A stretch of DNA of 5,338 nucleotides from Pseudomonadota bacterium (GTDB lineage Bacteria; Pseudomonadota; Gammaproteobacteria; Pseudomonadales; Cellvibrionaceae): NCBI GenBank assembly GCA_023416875.1, contig JAEZGT010000172.1:1-5338 (forward strand). Direction: 5' to 3'. The notes beneath the pieces were generated by a model that was not told where the DNA came from, made no database searches, and worked only from the letters and a program-made list of their open reading frames with translations. Within the stretch, counting starts at the first letter, position 1, and every line of letters starts with the position of its first letter. Shown here piece after piece: positions 1 to 5,046 of the stretch. The translations under genes were made by a program, and so were the position numbers.

Positions 1-12
1 ATTTCTAAAAAC

Positions 13-462
13 TTACTTCTTCTTTTTAGCTTTCTTAGCAGCAGCCTTAGCTTTGGCAGCAGCTTTCTTCTCAGCGGCTTTGATTTTCTTGGCGTCAGCA
101 GCGGAGCGCTTCTTCTGCCAGCCGGCAGTGAACTTCTCAACCGCTTTGGCCAGATCTTTCTCGGATTTGGCTGCCAGAGTTTCTTTCAGCTTAGCGACGG
201 TATCCACTGCTACCGGTGCAGACTTGTCAACTTTAGCTACGGGCTTGGCAGCTTTTACTGGCTTGCCTGCTTTCGCTGGACGGCCTGGTTTGCCAGCTTT
301 TGCTGGCTTAGCTGCTTTAACAGTTTTCACGGCTTTTGCTGGTTTGGCAGCAGCTTTCGCTGGGCGGCCGCGCTTTTTAGCGGTAGCGGCTGGAGCTGCG
401 GCAGCAGCGGTTTGTGCTTTAGCGGGACGACCGCGTTTTTTAGCAGGTTTGGCAGTTGCCAT
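13..462 (-). CDS. AlgP-like / histone H1-like AT-hook DNA-binding protein
   Basis: This is a 149-residue, extremely basic protein made mostly of Lys, Ala and Pro, with no Cys. Three AT-hook-like cores are visible: KKRGRPAK at residues 8-15 and 29-36, and KPGRPAK at 58-64. A spacer of KPAKA/KPVKA repeats runs to about residue 78. A more ordinary segment at about 84-128 includes a single Trp (W115) and may form helices. The tail from 129 is almost only Lys and Ala. This architecture is that of the AlgP (AlgR3) and bacterial H1-like families, which bind DNA with little sequence specificity and act in nucleoid organisation or as accessory regulators; Pseudomonas AlgP has been linked to alginate gene control. 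The ATG start is supported by a good AGAGAGGA at 471-478, 8 nt upstream. The gene stands alone in this window. Family-level identity is fairly sure; a role in exopolysaccharide control is only inference, because composition drives the similarity. Confidence -1.
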   Translation of the reverse strand: MATAKPAKKRGRPAKAQTAAAAAPAATAKKRGRPAKAAAKPAKAVKTVKAAKPAKAGKPGRPAKAGKPVKAAKPVAKVDKSAPVAVDTVAKLKETLAAKSEKDLAKAVEKFTAGWQKKRSAADAKKIKAAEKKAAAKAKAAAKKAKKKK

Positions 463-488
463 GTTTAGATTCCTCTCTAGTGGATCGG

Positions 489-498
489 TAAGTACTTA
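489..498. repeat. 10-bp perfect palindrome upstream of the histone-like gene
   Basis: TAAGTACTTA is a perfect palindrome lying 26 bp before the minus-strand start codon at 462. It adjoins a -10-like TTTAAT (minus strand, plus-strand positions 498-503), which matches TATAAT at five of six positions but has no recognisable -35 at 16-18 bp. If that -10 is real, the palindrome would sit between the -10 and the start of transcription, where a repressor could act. Short palindromes of this size occur by chance, so this is a weak call. Confidence -1.
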
Positions 499-563
499 TT
501 AAAGTATCAATGCATCCGGAAGCGATCGCATCACTTGTTGCCATGGTTACCTGCGCTCGGCTG

Positions 564-581
564 TAAAACCGGATGGTTTTA
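564..581. repeat. Inverted repeat TAAAACC-N4-GGTTTTA
   Basis: Two perfect 7-bp arms, TAAAACC (564-570) and GGTTTTA (575-581), are separated by GGAT. The element is about 100 bp upstream of the histone-like gene's start. There is no T-run directly after it on either strand, so it is more likely a protein-binding site than a terminator. Its AACC-N4-GGTT core is shared with the inverted repeat at 4901-4918 upstream of lpxC. Confidence -1.
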
Positions 582-931
582 ACTGTCCGCGCGTCGTACA
601 CCGACCCTTGGCTCAACCGGAATTGACAAGGCCTCTTCCAGTTTTGAACAGGAGTGAAACCAGCTACCCCTCGTGCGTTCTTTATTCAAACACTTCCAGC
701 ACACAAATGATCGTAACCGCAGATGCATTTGGCCGTGAATGGTATTTTAAACAAAAAACATTTGCACCTGTTTTTTATAATAGTGCGTCATATTTATTTC
801 TTGCAAGCCGACGGACCAAAAAAAATGAGAATTTTTAAGTTTGATTTAAGTTTTTGGATGGCAAAAGGGTAAATGTGAGGCTTGAAGTGTTCCGATTTAA
901 GCCAAATGCAGAATCTCACAAGGAGGATTTG

Positions 932-1105
932 TTGAAAATGTCGCAGCGCGGAGAAGGGAAAGTAACGATTAAGCTGGTTTGGATTATTGCGAATGCGATA
1001 GTGACGCCGACTTTTAGCTTCTCTAAAAAGCTTGGTGTGTGCCAGCAAACATTCTTTGGGACGTACGCGCACTCTTTATCGATAAAGGGCAAGGAAGCGT
1101 CCTAA
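932..1105 (+). CDS. Possible small protein, unrecognised (weak candidate)
   Basis: A textbook Shine-Dalgarno sequence, AAGGAGG at 920-926, precedes an in-frame TTG at 932 (5 nt spacing) and an ATG at 938 (11 nt). The reading frame then stays open to TAA at 1103-1105. The product would be 57 or 55 residues, with a moderately hydrophobic stretch (KLVWIIANAIV) near its N-terminus and one Cys. The frame is also open upstream, so the open stretch alone says little. I do not recognise a family. The segment FSKKLGVCQQTFF faintly resembles a helix-turn-helix helix, but this is too short to rely on. The main support is the ribosome-binding site; the AT-rich context and lack of recognised homology argue against it. 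Confidence -1.
   Translation: MKMSQRGEGKVTIKLVWIIANAIVTPTFSFSKKLGVCQQTFFGTYAHSLSIKGKEAS
1074..1087. repeat. 14-bp perfect palindrome CTTTATCGATAAAG
   Basis: CTTTATC followed directly by GATAAAG forms a perfect 14-bp palindrome. Twelve bases of its left side plus core (TCTTTATCGATA, 1073-1084) recur exactly at 1168-1179, 95 bp downstream in the same orientation. A palindrome with a second partial copy is the pattern expected of a dimeric regulator's operators, but I cannot name the protein. If the small ORF at 932-1105 is real, the first copy lies within its coding sequence. Confidence -1.
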
Positions 1106-1167
1106 GTAATATCTCCGACACCCGTTGAGTAACCAATAAAGGGTTTTGCCCGGGTTTATAGGTGATT

Positions 1168-1179
1168 TCTTTATCGATA
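1168..1179. repeat. Partial second copy of the TTATCGATAA palindrome
   Basis: TCTTTATCGATA repeats 1073-1084 exactly and in the same orientation. The right arm diverges after GATA, so the palindrome is shortened to about 8 bp (TATCGATA). It lies between the small ORF candidate and the terminator downstream of the lysR gene. Confidence -1.
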
Positions 1180-1255
1180 TTCGACGAGTTAGGTTGGGTT
1201 TCGGGCCGTATTCAGGTGCTGGCGGGTTATTTTGGGTGTGCGGCAGTGTGGATGG

Positions 1256-1303
1256 AAAAAGGGGGCTATTTCAGCTCCTTTCACATTGTGAGCCCCTGTT
1301 TTT
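1256..1303. terminator. Likely bidirectional terminator downstream of the lysR gene
   Basis: GGGGCT at 1262-1267 pairs with AGCCCC at 1291-1296. On the minus strand the stem is followed by C and five Ts (plus-strand A-run 1256-1260), placing a terminator just after the lysR stop at 1317. On the plus strand the stem is followed by TG and five Ts (1299-1303). The 23-base loop is long for an intrinsic terminator but contains its own small palindrome, TCACA-T-TGTGA (1280-1290), which could shorten it by folding. Confidence -1.
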
Positions 1304-1316
1304 AGAGCGGCTGTCA

Positions 1317-2231
1317 TTAGGAGGCTTTTTTCTCGGCCTGGAAACGGCTTTTCAAGATATTCGCCAAGGCGCGTGCAGCGGGGCTTGCGTGGGTGGGTGT
1401 AGTGAGAATTAATGAGAGTGGAATGCGGCGCTCTGCACCGATTTCCAACGGCAAGGCAAGCAACTCCCCCGTTTTTAGATCCTGCGCCACTCGATGTTCC
1501 GGAAGAAACGCAAAACCCAGTCCCGCTTTTACCGCATCTAAACTCGTAGCGAAGTGACTCACTGTCCAACGTTGCTGGGATCCTAACCACCCCGCATCCT
1601 GTTCGCGTTTGATTCCGCTGTCACGCACTACAATTTGGCGATGATTTTTTAATTCTGATTCGCTGATGGTGGCCATTTTGGCCAATGGATGAGACTGATG
1701 TGCAACGGCCAACATGCGCATATCGAATAATGGATCCGCGAGAAACCCCGGTGGAATTCTAGGTGTGATCGCAATTTCACATTCGCGCCCGAATATAGCT
1801 TCATCGGTACCGGATAATGAAGTCTCCAATATTTTTACCCGAGTGAGGGGTGTCAGCTGGGAAAATTCCTGTAATGCGCAGAATACCGGAGCCATAGGGG
1901 TCACCGCATCCGTTACCAATGTGACTGTGGTCTCCCATCCACTGGCCAAGCATTCCGCGGTCTGCTCAGTGGCGTGGGCCTGTTCTAGTAGCGAACTTGC
2001 GTAGCGATAAAGTGCGGTTCCACTCGGTGTGAGAACCGCTTTACGTCCGTCTTGTTCCAGTGCGGGGGCGGGTAAAAGTTCGTTAAGCCGGGCGATGGCG
2101 TAACTGATGCTCGACTGACTTTTATTAAGCATCTCTGCGGCGCGGGCGAAGGTGCCTTCGTCAACAACCGCTTTAAATGCTGCCCATTGTTCGAGGGTGA
2201 TTCTGGGTATGGGATTATGCTTGCGCGCCAT
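1317..2231 (-). CDS. LysR-family transcriptional regulator
   Basis: The protein has 304 residues from the ATG at 2231, the usual size of the LysR family. The N-terminal winged helix-turn-helix spans about residues 12-71 (LEQWAAFKAVVDEGTFARAA, then the recognition helix SQSSISYAIARL). A linker helix follows to about 95, and then a periplasmic-binding-protein-like effector domain at about 101-298. The frame is open further upstream to a TTG at 2264, but a -10-like TATATT (minus strand, plus positions 2263-2268) overlaps that TTG, and the ATG gives the normal N-terminal length. Neither start has a strong Shine-Dalgarno sequence. It is divergent from the azoreductase and pirin genes, the classic arrangement for a LysR regulator acting on its neighbour. 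The inducer cannot be read from sequence; an aromatic or quinone-like ligand is a guess from context. Confidence -1.
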   Translation of the reverse strand: MARKHNPIPRITLEQWAAFKAVVDEGTFARAAEMLNKSQSSISYAIARLNELLPAPALEQDGRKAVLTPSGTALYRYASSLLEQAHATEQTAECLASGWETTVTLVTDAVTPMAPVFCALQEFSQLTPLTRVKILETSLSGTDEAIFGRECEIAITPRIPPGFLADPLFDMRMLAVAHQSHPLAKMATISESELKNHRQIVVRDSGIKREQDAGWLGSQQRWTVSHFATSLDAVKAGLGFAFLPEHRVAQDLKTGELLALPLEIGAERRIPLSLILTTPTHASPAARALANILKSRFQAEKKAS

Positions 2232-2326
2232 GGAGAGGTCCGATACATCAAGTTTCTCGATCAATATACGCCAATAATTGCGTCAATTCATCGGTCCGGC
2301 AGGCTTAGACTCCTCACACATCGTTC
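2232..2326. promoter_or_regulatory. Divergent promoter region between lysR and azoR
   Basis: The gap between the two start codons is 111 bp and should contain both promoters and the LysR-protein site. The clearest dyad is AATTG-CGT-CAATT at 2276-2288, 13 bp centred about 60 bp before the azoR start. LysR-type proteins usually bind an interrupted dyad with a T-N11-A core. This one does not fit that spacing exactly, but it is the best candidate here. For lysR, a -10-like TATATT lies at 2263-2268 on the minus strand. For azoR, TAGACT at 2306-2311 is a possible -10 with a poor -35, as is common for LysR-activated promoters. All of these are pattern matches only. Confidence -1.
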
Positions 2327-2342
2327 AAGAGGAGACTCATGT

Positions 2343-2945
2343 ATGGCAACCAAAATATTACGTTTAGATACGAGTGTTTTCAGTGAGCAAGGTTCTTCCA
2401 GTCGGCTGAATCAGGCCCTGACCGAAAAACTCAGCCGCATTTATGGCGACGTCGAGATTCGTCACCGGGATCTGGCGCGGGAGCCGCTGCCGCACTTTTC
2501 CGCAAAGGTGATTGGCGCAATACAAACGGCTGCGGATGCGCGCACTTCGGAGCAAACAAAGCTGGCGGCATTGGCGGACGAGCTGATCGCGGAATTATTT
2601 GCCGCTGATATAGTGGTGATCGCCGCGCCCATGTATAACTTCGGCATTCCGTCCACATTAAAAGCCTGGATTGATTATGTGGCGCGGGCGGGGGTGACTT
2701 TCCGCTACACCGCGGATGGTCCAGAAGGGTTGGTAAAAGGTAAGACGATTTATCTGGTCACCACTCGTGGGGGCGTTCATAAGGATCAGCAGACGGATTG
2801 CGAAATTCCTTATCTGCAAACCTATTTCAATTTTTTGGGGATTACCGATATCCGCACTATCTATGCGGAGGGTTTGGGAATGTCGAATAAGGACGAACAA
2901 TTTGCTGCTGCGCTGGCTTCCATTGATGAATTGGTGGCGGCTTGA
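2343..2945 (+). CDS. azoR: FMN-dependent NADH-azoreductase (AzoR/AcpD family)
   Basis: This flavodoxin-like oxidoreductase of 200 residues matches the length of E. coli AzoR (about 201). The family binds FMN, forms homodimers in the cytoplasm and uses NADH for two-electron reduction of quinones and azo compounds. Visible marks are the N-terminal beta strand and phosphate loop (ILRLDTSVFSEQGSSSRLNQ, residues 5-24), the FMN-binding MYNFGIPSTLKAWID (97-111) and the TTRGG motif (140-144). The start is set by AAGAGGAG at 2327-2334, 8 nt before the ATG. An out-of-frame ATG lies 4 nt upstream of it. The pirin gene follows after 30 bp, so the two are probably co-transcribed, and the divergent LysR protein is the likely regulator. 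In vivo the substrate is more likely a quinone or similar electrophile than an azo dye; that is inference from the family. Confidence -1.
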   Translation: MATKILRLDTSVFSEQGSSSRLNQALTEKLSRIYGDVEIRHRDLAREPLPHFSAKVIGAIQTAADARTSEQTKLAALADELIAELFAADIVVIAAPMYNFGIPSTLKAWIDYVARAGVTFRYTADGPEGLVKGKTIYLVTTRGGVHKDQQTDCEIPYLQTYFNFLGITDIRTIYAEGLGMSNKDEQFAAALASIDELVAA

Positions 2946-2975
2946 GCACAATCAATCACTATGTTGGAGGTGGGT

Positions 2976-3827
2976 ATGAGTACACGTAAACCTGTTGAAA
3001 TGATTCGGGCCCAACCGGCGTCCGATGGCGCCGGAGTCAAACTTCTGCGAGTGTTTGGTGGTGCACGTCCCGAGCGCTTCGATCCTTTTCTGATGCTGGA
3101 TGAATTCGGTTCGAATGAGGCGTCGGATTATATCGGTGGCTTCCCACCACATCCTCACAGAGGTTTTGAGACCATCACCTATATGTTGCGCGGCAAGATG
3201 GAGCATCGCGACCATCTGGGCAACGTAGGCCTGCTCAACGATGGCGACGTACAGTGGATGACAGCGGGTGGTGGAATCATTCATTCCGAAATGCCGCGGC
3301 AGACAGAAGGGCATATGCGCGGTTTTCAGGTGTGGTTAAACCTGTCGGCGGAAAACAAAATGACGCCGGCACGATATGAAGATGTGCCTGGAGAAAAATT
3401 GCCTCGCTATAGCGTCGGTAACAGTAAAGTGGTTGCAATCGCCGGTGACTTGAATCTGGATGGTCAGCAGATCACCGGTTATTTTCAGCGCCCGGACACG
3501 CTGCCTTTATATTGGGATGTGCATTTTGCGGCTGGCGAAACCTTGAGTATTCCTGTTCCTTCTGGATACACCGCATTGCTGTATACGTATGAAGGCCAGG
3601 TGCAGGTTAATGAAACGCAATTGCCCGCTCAGCATTTGTTGCGCTTAACCGAAGAGGGAGATGTGCTAGTGACGAATACGGGAACGGAAGATGCGCGTTT
3701 TCTGCTGTTGGCAGGCAAGCCGTTGCGCCAACCGATTGTGCAGTACGGACCGTTTGTGATGAATACCTCTGAGCAGATTGAGCAGGCGCTGGCGGATTAT
3801 CGCTCGGGCAATTTCGGTCGTATTTAG
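2976..3827 (+). CDS. Pirin family protein (bicupin, probable quercetinase-like)
   Basis: The protein has 283 residues and the normal pirin two-cupin layout. The N-terminal cupin carries the metal-binding set: HPH in FPPHPHRGFET (His59, His61) and HSE in GIIHSEMPRQ (His103, Glu105). These correspond to human pirin His56, His58, His101 and Glu103, which hold iron. The C-terminal cupin (about 165-270) lacks such ligands, as usual. Some bacterial pirins (E. coli YhhW) cleave quercetin; others act in redox or stress control, so the substrate is open. The ATG at 2976 is preferred because GGAGG at 2966-2970 lies 5 nt before it. An in-frame ATG at 2961 would add five residues (MLEVG) but would place that Shine-Dalgarno inside the gene. 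It follows azoR by 30 bp on the same strand and ends before a strong terminator. Confidence -1.
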   Translation: MSTRKPVEMIRAQPASDGAGVKLLRVFGGARPERFDPFLMLDEFGSNEASDYIGGFPPHPHRGFETITYMLRGKMEHRDHLGNVGLLNDGDVQWMTAGGGIIHSEMPRQTEGHMRGFQVWLNLSAENKMTPARYEDVPGEKLPRYSVGNSKVVAIAGDLNLDGQQITGYFQRPDTLPLYWDVHFAAGETLSIPVPSGYTALLYTYEGQVQVNETQLPAQHLLRLTEEGDVLVTNTGTEDARFLLLAGKPLRQPIVQYGPFVMNTSEQIEQALADYRSGNFGRI

Positions 3828-3870
3828 TTATTTGGCTATAGATTTAGTTACTCAGATATATAGAAACGCA

Positions 3871-3895
3871 AAAGGCGGGTTAAACCCGCCTTTTT
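3871..3895. terminator. Strong bidirectional terminator between the pirin gene and lpxC
   Basis: AAAGGCGGGT (3871-3880) pairs perfectly with ACCCGCCTTT (3884-3893) around a 3-base loop. On the plus strand the GC-rich stem runs into TTTTTGTTT, ending pirin transcription 43 bases after its stop. On the minus strand it runs into TTTTGCGTTTC, ending lpxC transcription about 20 bases after its stop at 3913. This is the standard shared terminator of two convergent genes. Confidence -1.
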
Positions 3896-3912
3896 GTTTC
3901 GTGCGTCTGGTT

Positions 3913-4842
3913 TTACGACGCGCTCATAAAACTGAGGGCCGTTTGCTCTTGCATAAAGTCAGCCCAGATATCGTGAGCTTGGCGCAAGGGCATCATTTCC
4001 CAGGCGTTGGAGGCGAACAGCTCGCGCAACAATTGGTTGTTGAGTCTGTGGCCGGAGCGATGACCTTTAAAGTGGCCGATTACATAGTGCCCCGCCAATG
4101 CCAAATCGCCGACCGCGTCAAGAAATTTGTGGCGAACGAATTCGTCGGCGTACCGCAGGCCTTCGCAATTCACGACTTTGTCATTGGCAATCAGGATCGC
4201 ATTGTCCAGAGAGCTGCCGCGTGCCAAGCCGCGACGTTTCAGTGCCACCAAGTGCTCTTCAAAACCAAAGGTTCGCGCTCGGGCGACTTCTTCGCAAAAT
4301 AGCTGCGAGGTGAACGGCAGAGACAGACGCTGCCGCCCAATCAGGCGCTGGGAGAACTCAATGGACATATCCAGCCATGGCACAGCAGACGGAAGGTATG
4401 ATGCGCTGGCTTTATTTTCGGTTACGCCTACGGGGCGATTAATGACGATAACCTGGCGCTCTGCCCGTTGTTGCACCAAGCCTGCTTTATGAATCATTTC
4501 AATAAAAGGAGCGGAGCTGCCGTCCATGATCGGCACTTCCGGCGCATCCAGGACCACGCGGGCGTTATCCACGCCGGATGCGCTCAGCGCAGCCATCAAA
4601 TGTTCGATGGTGCTGACGCGAATGCCGCTGGCGTTACTAATGGTAGTGGACAGCTCGGTATCGCTCACGTTATCCCAGCGCGCCAGTATCACGTTATCAG
4701 TATGGGTGACGTCGCGGCGCACAAACTCGATACCGGTATTTTCTTCCGCGGGAATGACCGACATCACCACGCGCAATCCGCTATGTAAACCGCGTCCCAT
4801 ACAGACAAAGGAATCCGCCAGCGTCTGCTGCTTGAAGGACAT
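3913..4842 (-). CDS. lpxC: LpxC-type UDP-3-O-acyl-N-acetylglucosamine deacetylase
   Basis: The protein has 309 residues (E. coli LpxC has 305). LpxC is the zinc enzyme that removes acetate from UDP-3-O-acyl-GlcNAc, the committed step of lipid A synthesis, in the cytoplasm. All key residues are present: Glu80 and His81 in STIEHL, His238 in EFVRHK, Asp242 in FLDAVGD, His265 in RSGHRLNN, plus MDGSSAPF (106-113) and RARTFGF (188-194). The ATG at 4842 aligns with the E. coli N-terminus (KQQTL versus KQRTL) but has no clear Shine-Dalgarno. An in-frame GTG at 4869, preceded by GAGAG, could add nine residues. Oddities are its place outside the usual ftsA-ftsZ-lpxC cluster and wording closer to alphaproteobacterial LpxC as I recall it (GLARGSSLDNA, GDLALAG, GHRSGH). 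It may therefore be a second, acquired copy. The enzyme class is sure; the paralogue status is inference. Confidence -1.
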   Translation of the reverse strand: MSFKQQTLADSFVCMGRGLHSGLRVVMSVIPAEENTGIEFVRRDVTHTDNVILARWDNVSDTELSTTISNASGIRVSTIEHLMAALSASGVDNARVVLDAPEVPIMDGSSAPFIEMIHKAGLVQQRAERQVIVINRPVGVTENKASASYLPSAVPWLDMSIEFSQRLIGRQRLSLPFTSQLFCEEVARARTFGFEEHLVALKRRGLARGSSLDNAILIANDKVVNCEGLRYADEFVRHKFLDAVGDLALAGHYVIGHFKGHRSGHRLNNQLLRELFASNAWEMMPLRQAHDIWADFMQEQTALSFMSAS

Positions 4843-4900
4843 ATCGGTATTGGCAAAAAATTCTCTCACAACATAACTCTCGGTAGATTCAAGTCGGTAG

Positions 4901-4918
4901 ATCAACCTAGCGGTTGAT
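4901..4918. repeat. Inverted repeat ATCAACC-N4-GGTTGAT upstream of lpxC
   Basis: Perfect 7-bp arms, ATCAACC (4901-4907) and GGTTGAT (4912-4918), are separated by TAGC. The dyad is centred about 67 bp before the lpxC ATG at 4842. It could be an operator or, if transcription starts further upstream, a hairpin in the lpxC leader RNA. There is no T-run after it on either strand. The AACC-N4-GGTT core is shared with the dyad at 564-581. Confidence -1.
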
Positions 4919-4921
4919 GTG

Positions 4922-4945
4922 TGCCTTCGATGGAGGCATTTTTTT
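4922..4945 (+). terminator. Terminator-like hairpin with T7 tract, plus strand
   Basis: TGCCTTC (4922-4928) pairs with GGAGGCA (4932-4938) around GAT, with one T-G wobble, and is followed directly by seven Ts (4939-4945). That is the form of an intrinsic terminator for plus-strand transcription. No plus-strand gene is seen upstream of it after the pirin terminator, so it would only stop antisense transcription across lpxC. On the minus strand the T-tract lies on the wrong side. It may be fortuitous, or part of the lpxC leader. Confidence -1.
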
Positions 4946-5017
4946 CAGTCTGGATATAGTTTTAGACGAGAGCGGCTTAACGTGAGCTGAATAGAGAGAA
5001 AAACTTTTTGCGCAGGT

Positions 5018-5039
5018 CCGCCGACGAGAGAGACGGCGG
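5018..5039 (-). repeat. GC-rich hairpin just after the FHA gene
   Basis: CCGCCG (5018-5023) pairs with CGGCGG (5034-5039) around a 10-base loop, 7 bases downstream of the FHA-gene stop on the minus strand. It resembles a terminator stem, but the next T-run in that direction (plus-strand A-run 4999-5003) is about 14 bases away. It could be a weak terminator or a 3'-end stabilising structure. If it does not terminate, lpxC could be read through from the FHA gene. Confidence -1.
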
Positions 5040-5046
5040 TGAGGAA

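Larger units (their letters stand above)
463..1316. other. Long intergenic gap, AT-rich in its middle
   Basis: About 850 bases separate the start of the histone-like gene from the end of the lysR gene. The left part (to about 640) is of ordinary composition and should hold the histone-like gene's promoter. About 660-1120 is visibly AT-richer, with A and T runs, and includes an exact TATAAT at 776-781 that has no good -35 at the right distance. The part from about 1140 to 1255 is strongly G+T-rich on the plus strand. Open frames crossing the gap mostly start at TTG or GTG without ribosome-binding sites, and I recognise no protein family in them. No tRNA or rRNA is visible. The palindromes, small ORF candidate and terminator inside it are listed separately. 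It may be a decayed gene remnant, a non-coding RNA locus or simply a regulatory spacer. Confidence -1.

Noticed and set aside
53..502. A 149-codon open frame on the plus strand opposite the histone-like gene
   Set aside because: It is the antisense of Lys/Ala-rich codons, which automatically gives a Phe/Ala/Leu-rich open frame. The minus-strand reading has the good ribosome-binding site and recognisable AT-hooks.
776..781. Exact TATAAT in the gap as a promoter
   Set aside because: There is no -35-like hexamer 15-19 bp upstream, and such a hexamer is expected by chance in AT-rich DNA.
608..838. A 76-codon open frame on the plus strand in the gap
   Set aside because: It begins at TTG without a Shine-Dalgarno sequence, runs through AT-rich low-complexity DNA and resembles no family I know.
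794..1072. A 92-codon open frame on the minus strand in the gap
   Set aside because: It begins at GTG, shows no family features, and overlaps the opposite frame that has the better ribosome-binding site.
854..1105. Faint likeness of VRLEVFRFKP and LGVC to the N-terminal part of succinate dehydrogenase / fumarate reductase iron-sulfur subunits
   Set aside because: The cysteine cluster that defines that domain is missing, spacing does not match and no other part of such a subunit is seen. Chance similarity is more likely than a pseudogene; a protein profile search of the frame would settle it.
2232..2264. Longer start of the LysR gene at TTG 2264
   Set aside because: It would add 11 residues beyond the normal family N-terminus, has no Shine-Dalgarno and overlaps a likely -10 element.
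3778..4302. A 174-codon plus-strand frame across the terminator and lpxC
   Set aside because: It overlaps the end of the pirin gene in another frame, crosses the strong terminator and is antisense to lpxC.
4843..4905. Longer start of lpxC at TTG 4905
   Set aside because: The added 21 residues have no counterpart in LpxC, and the ATG at 4842 matches the family N-terminus.
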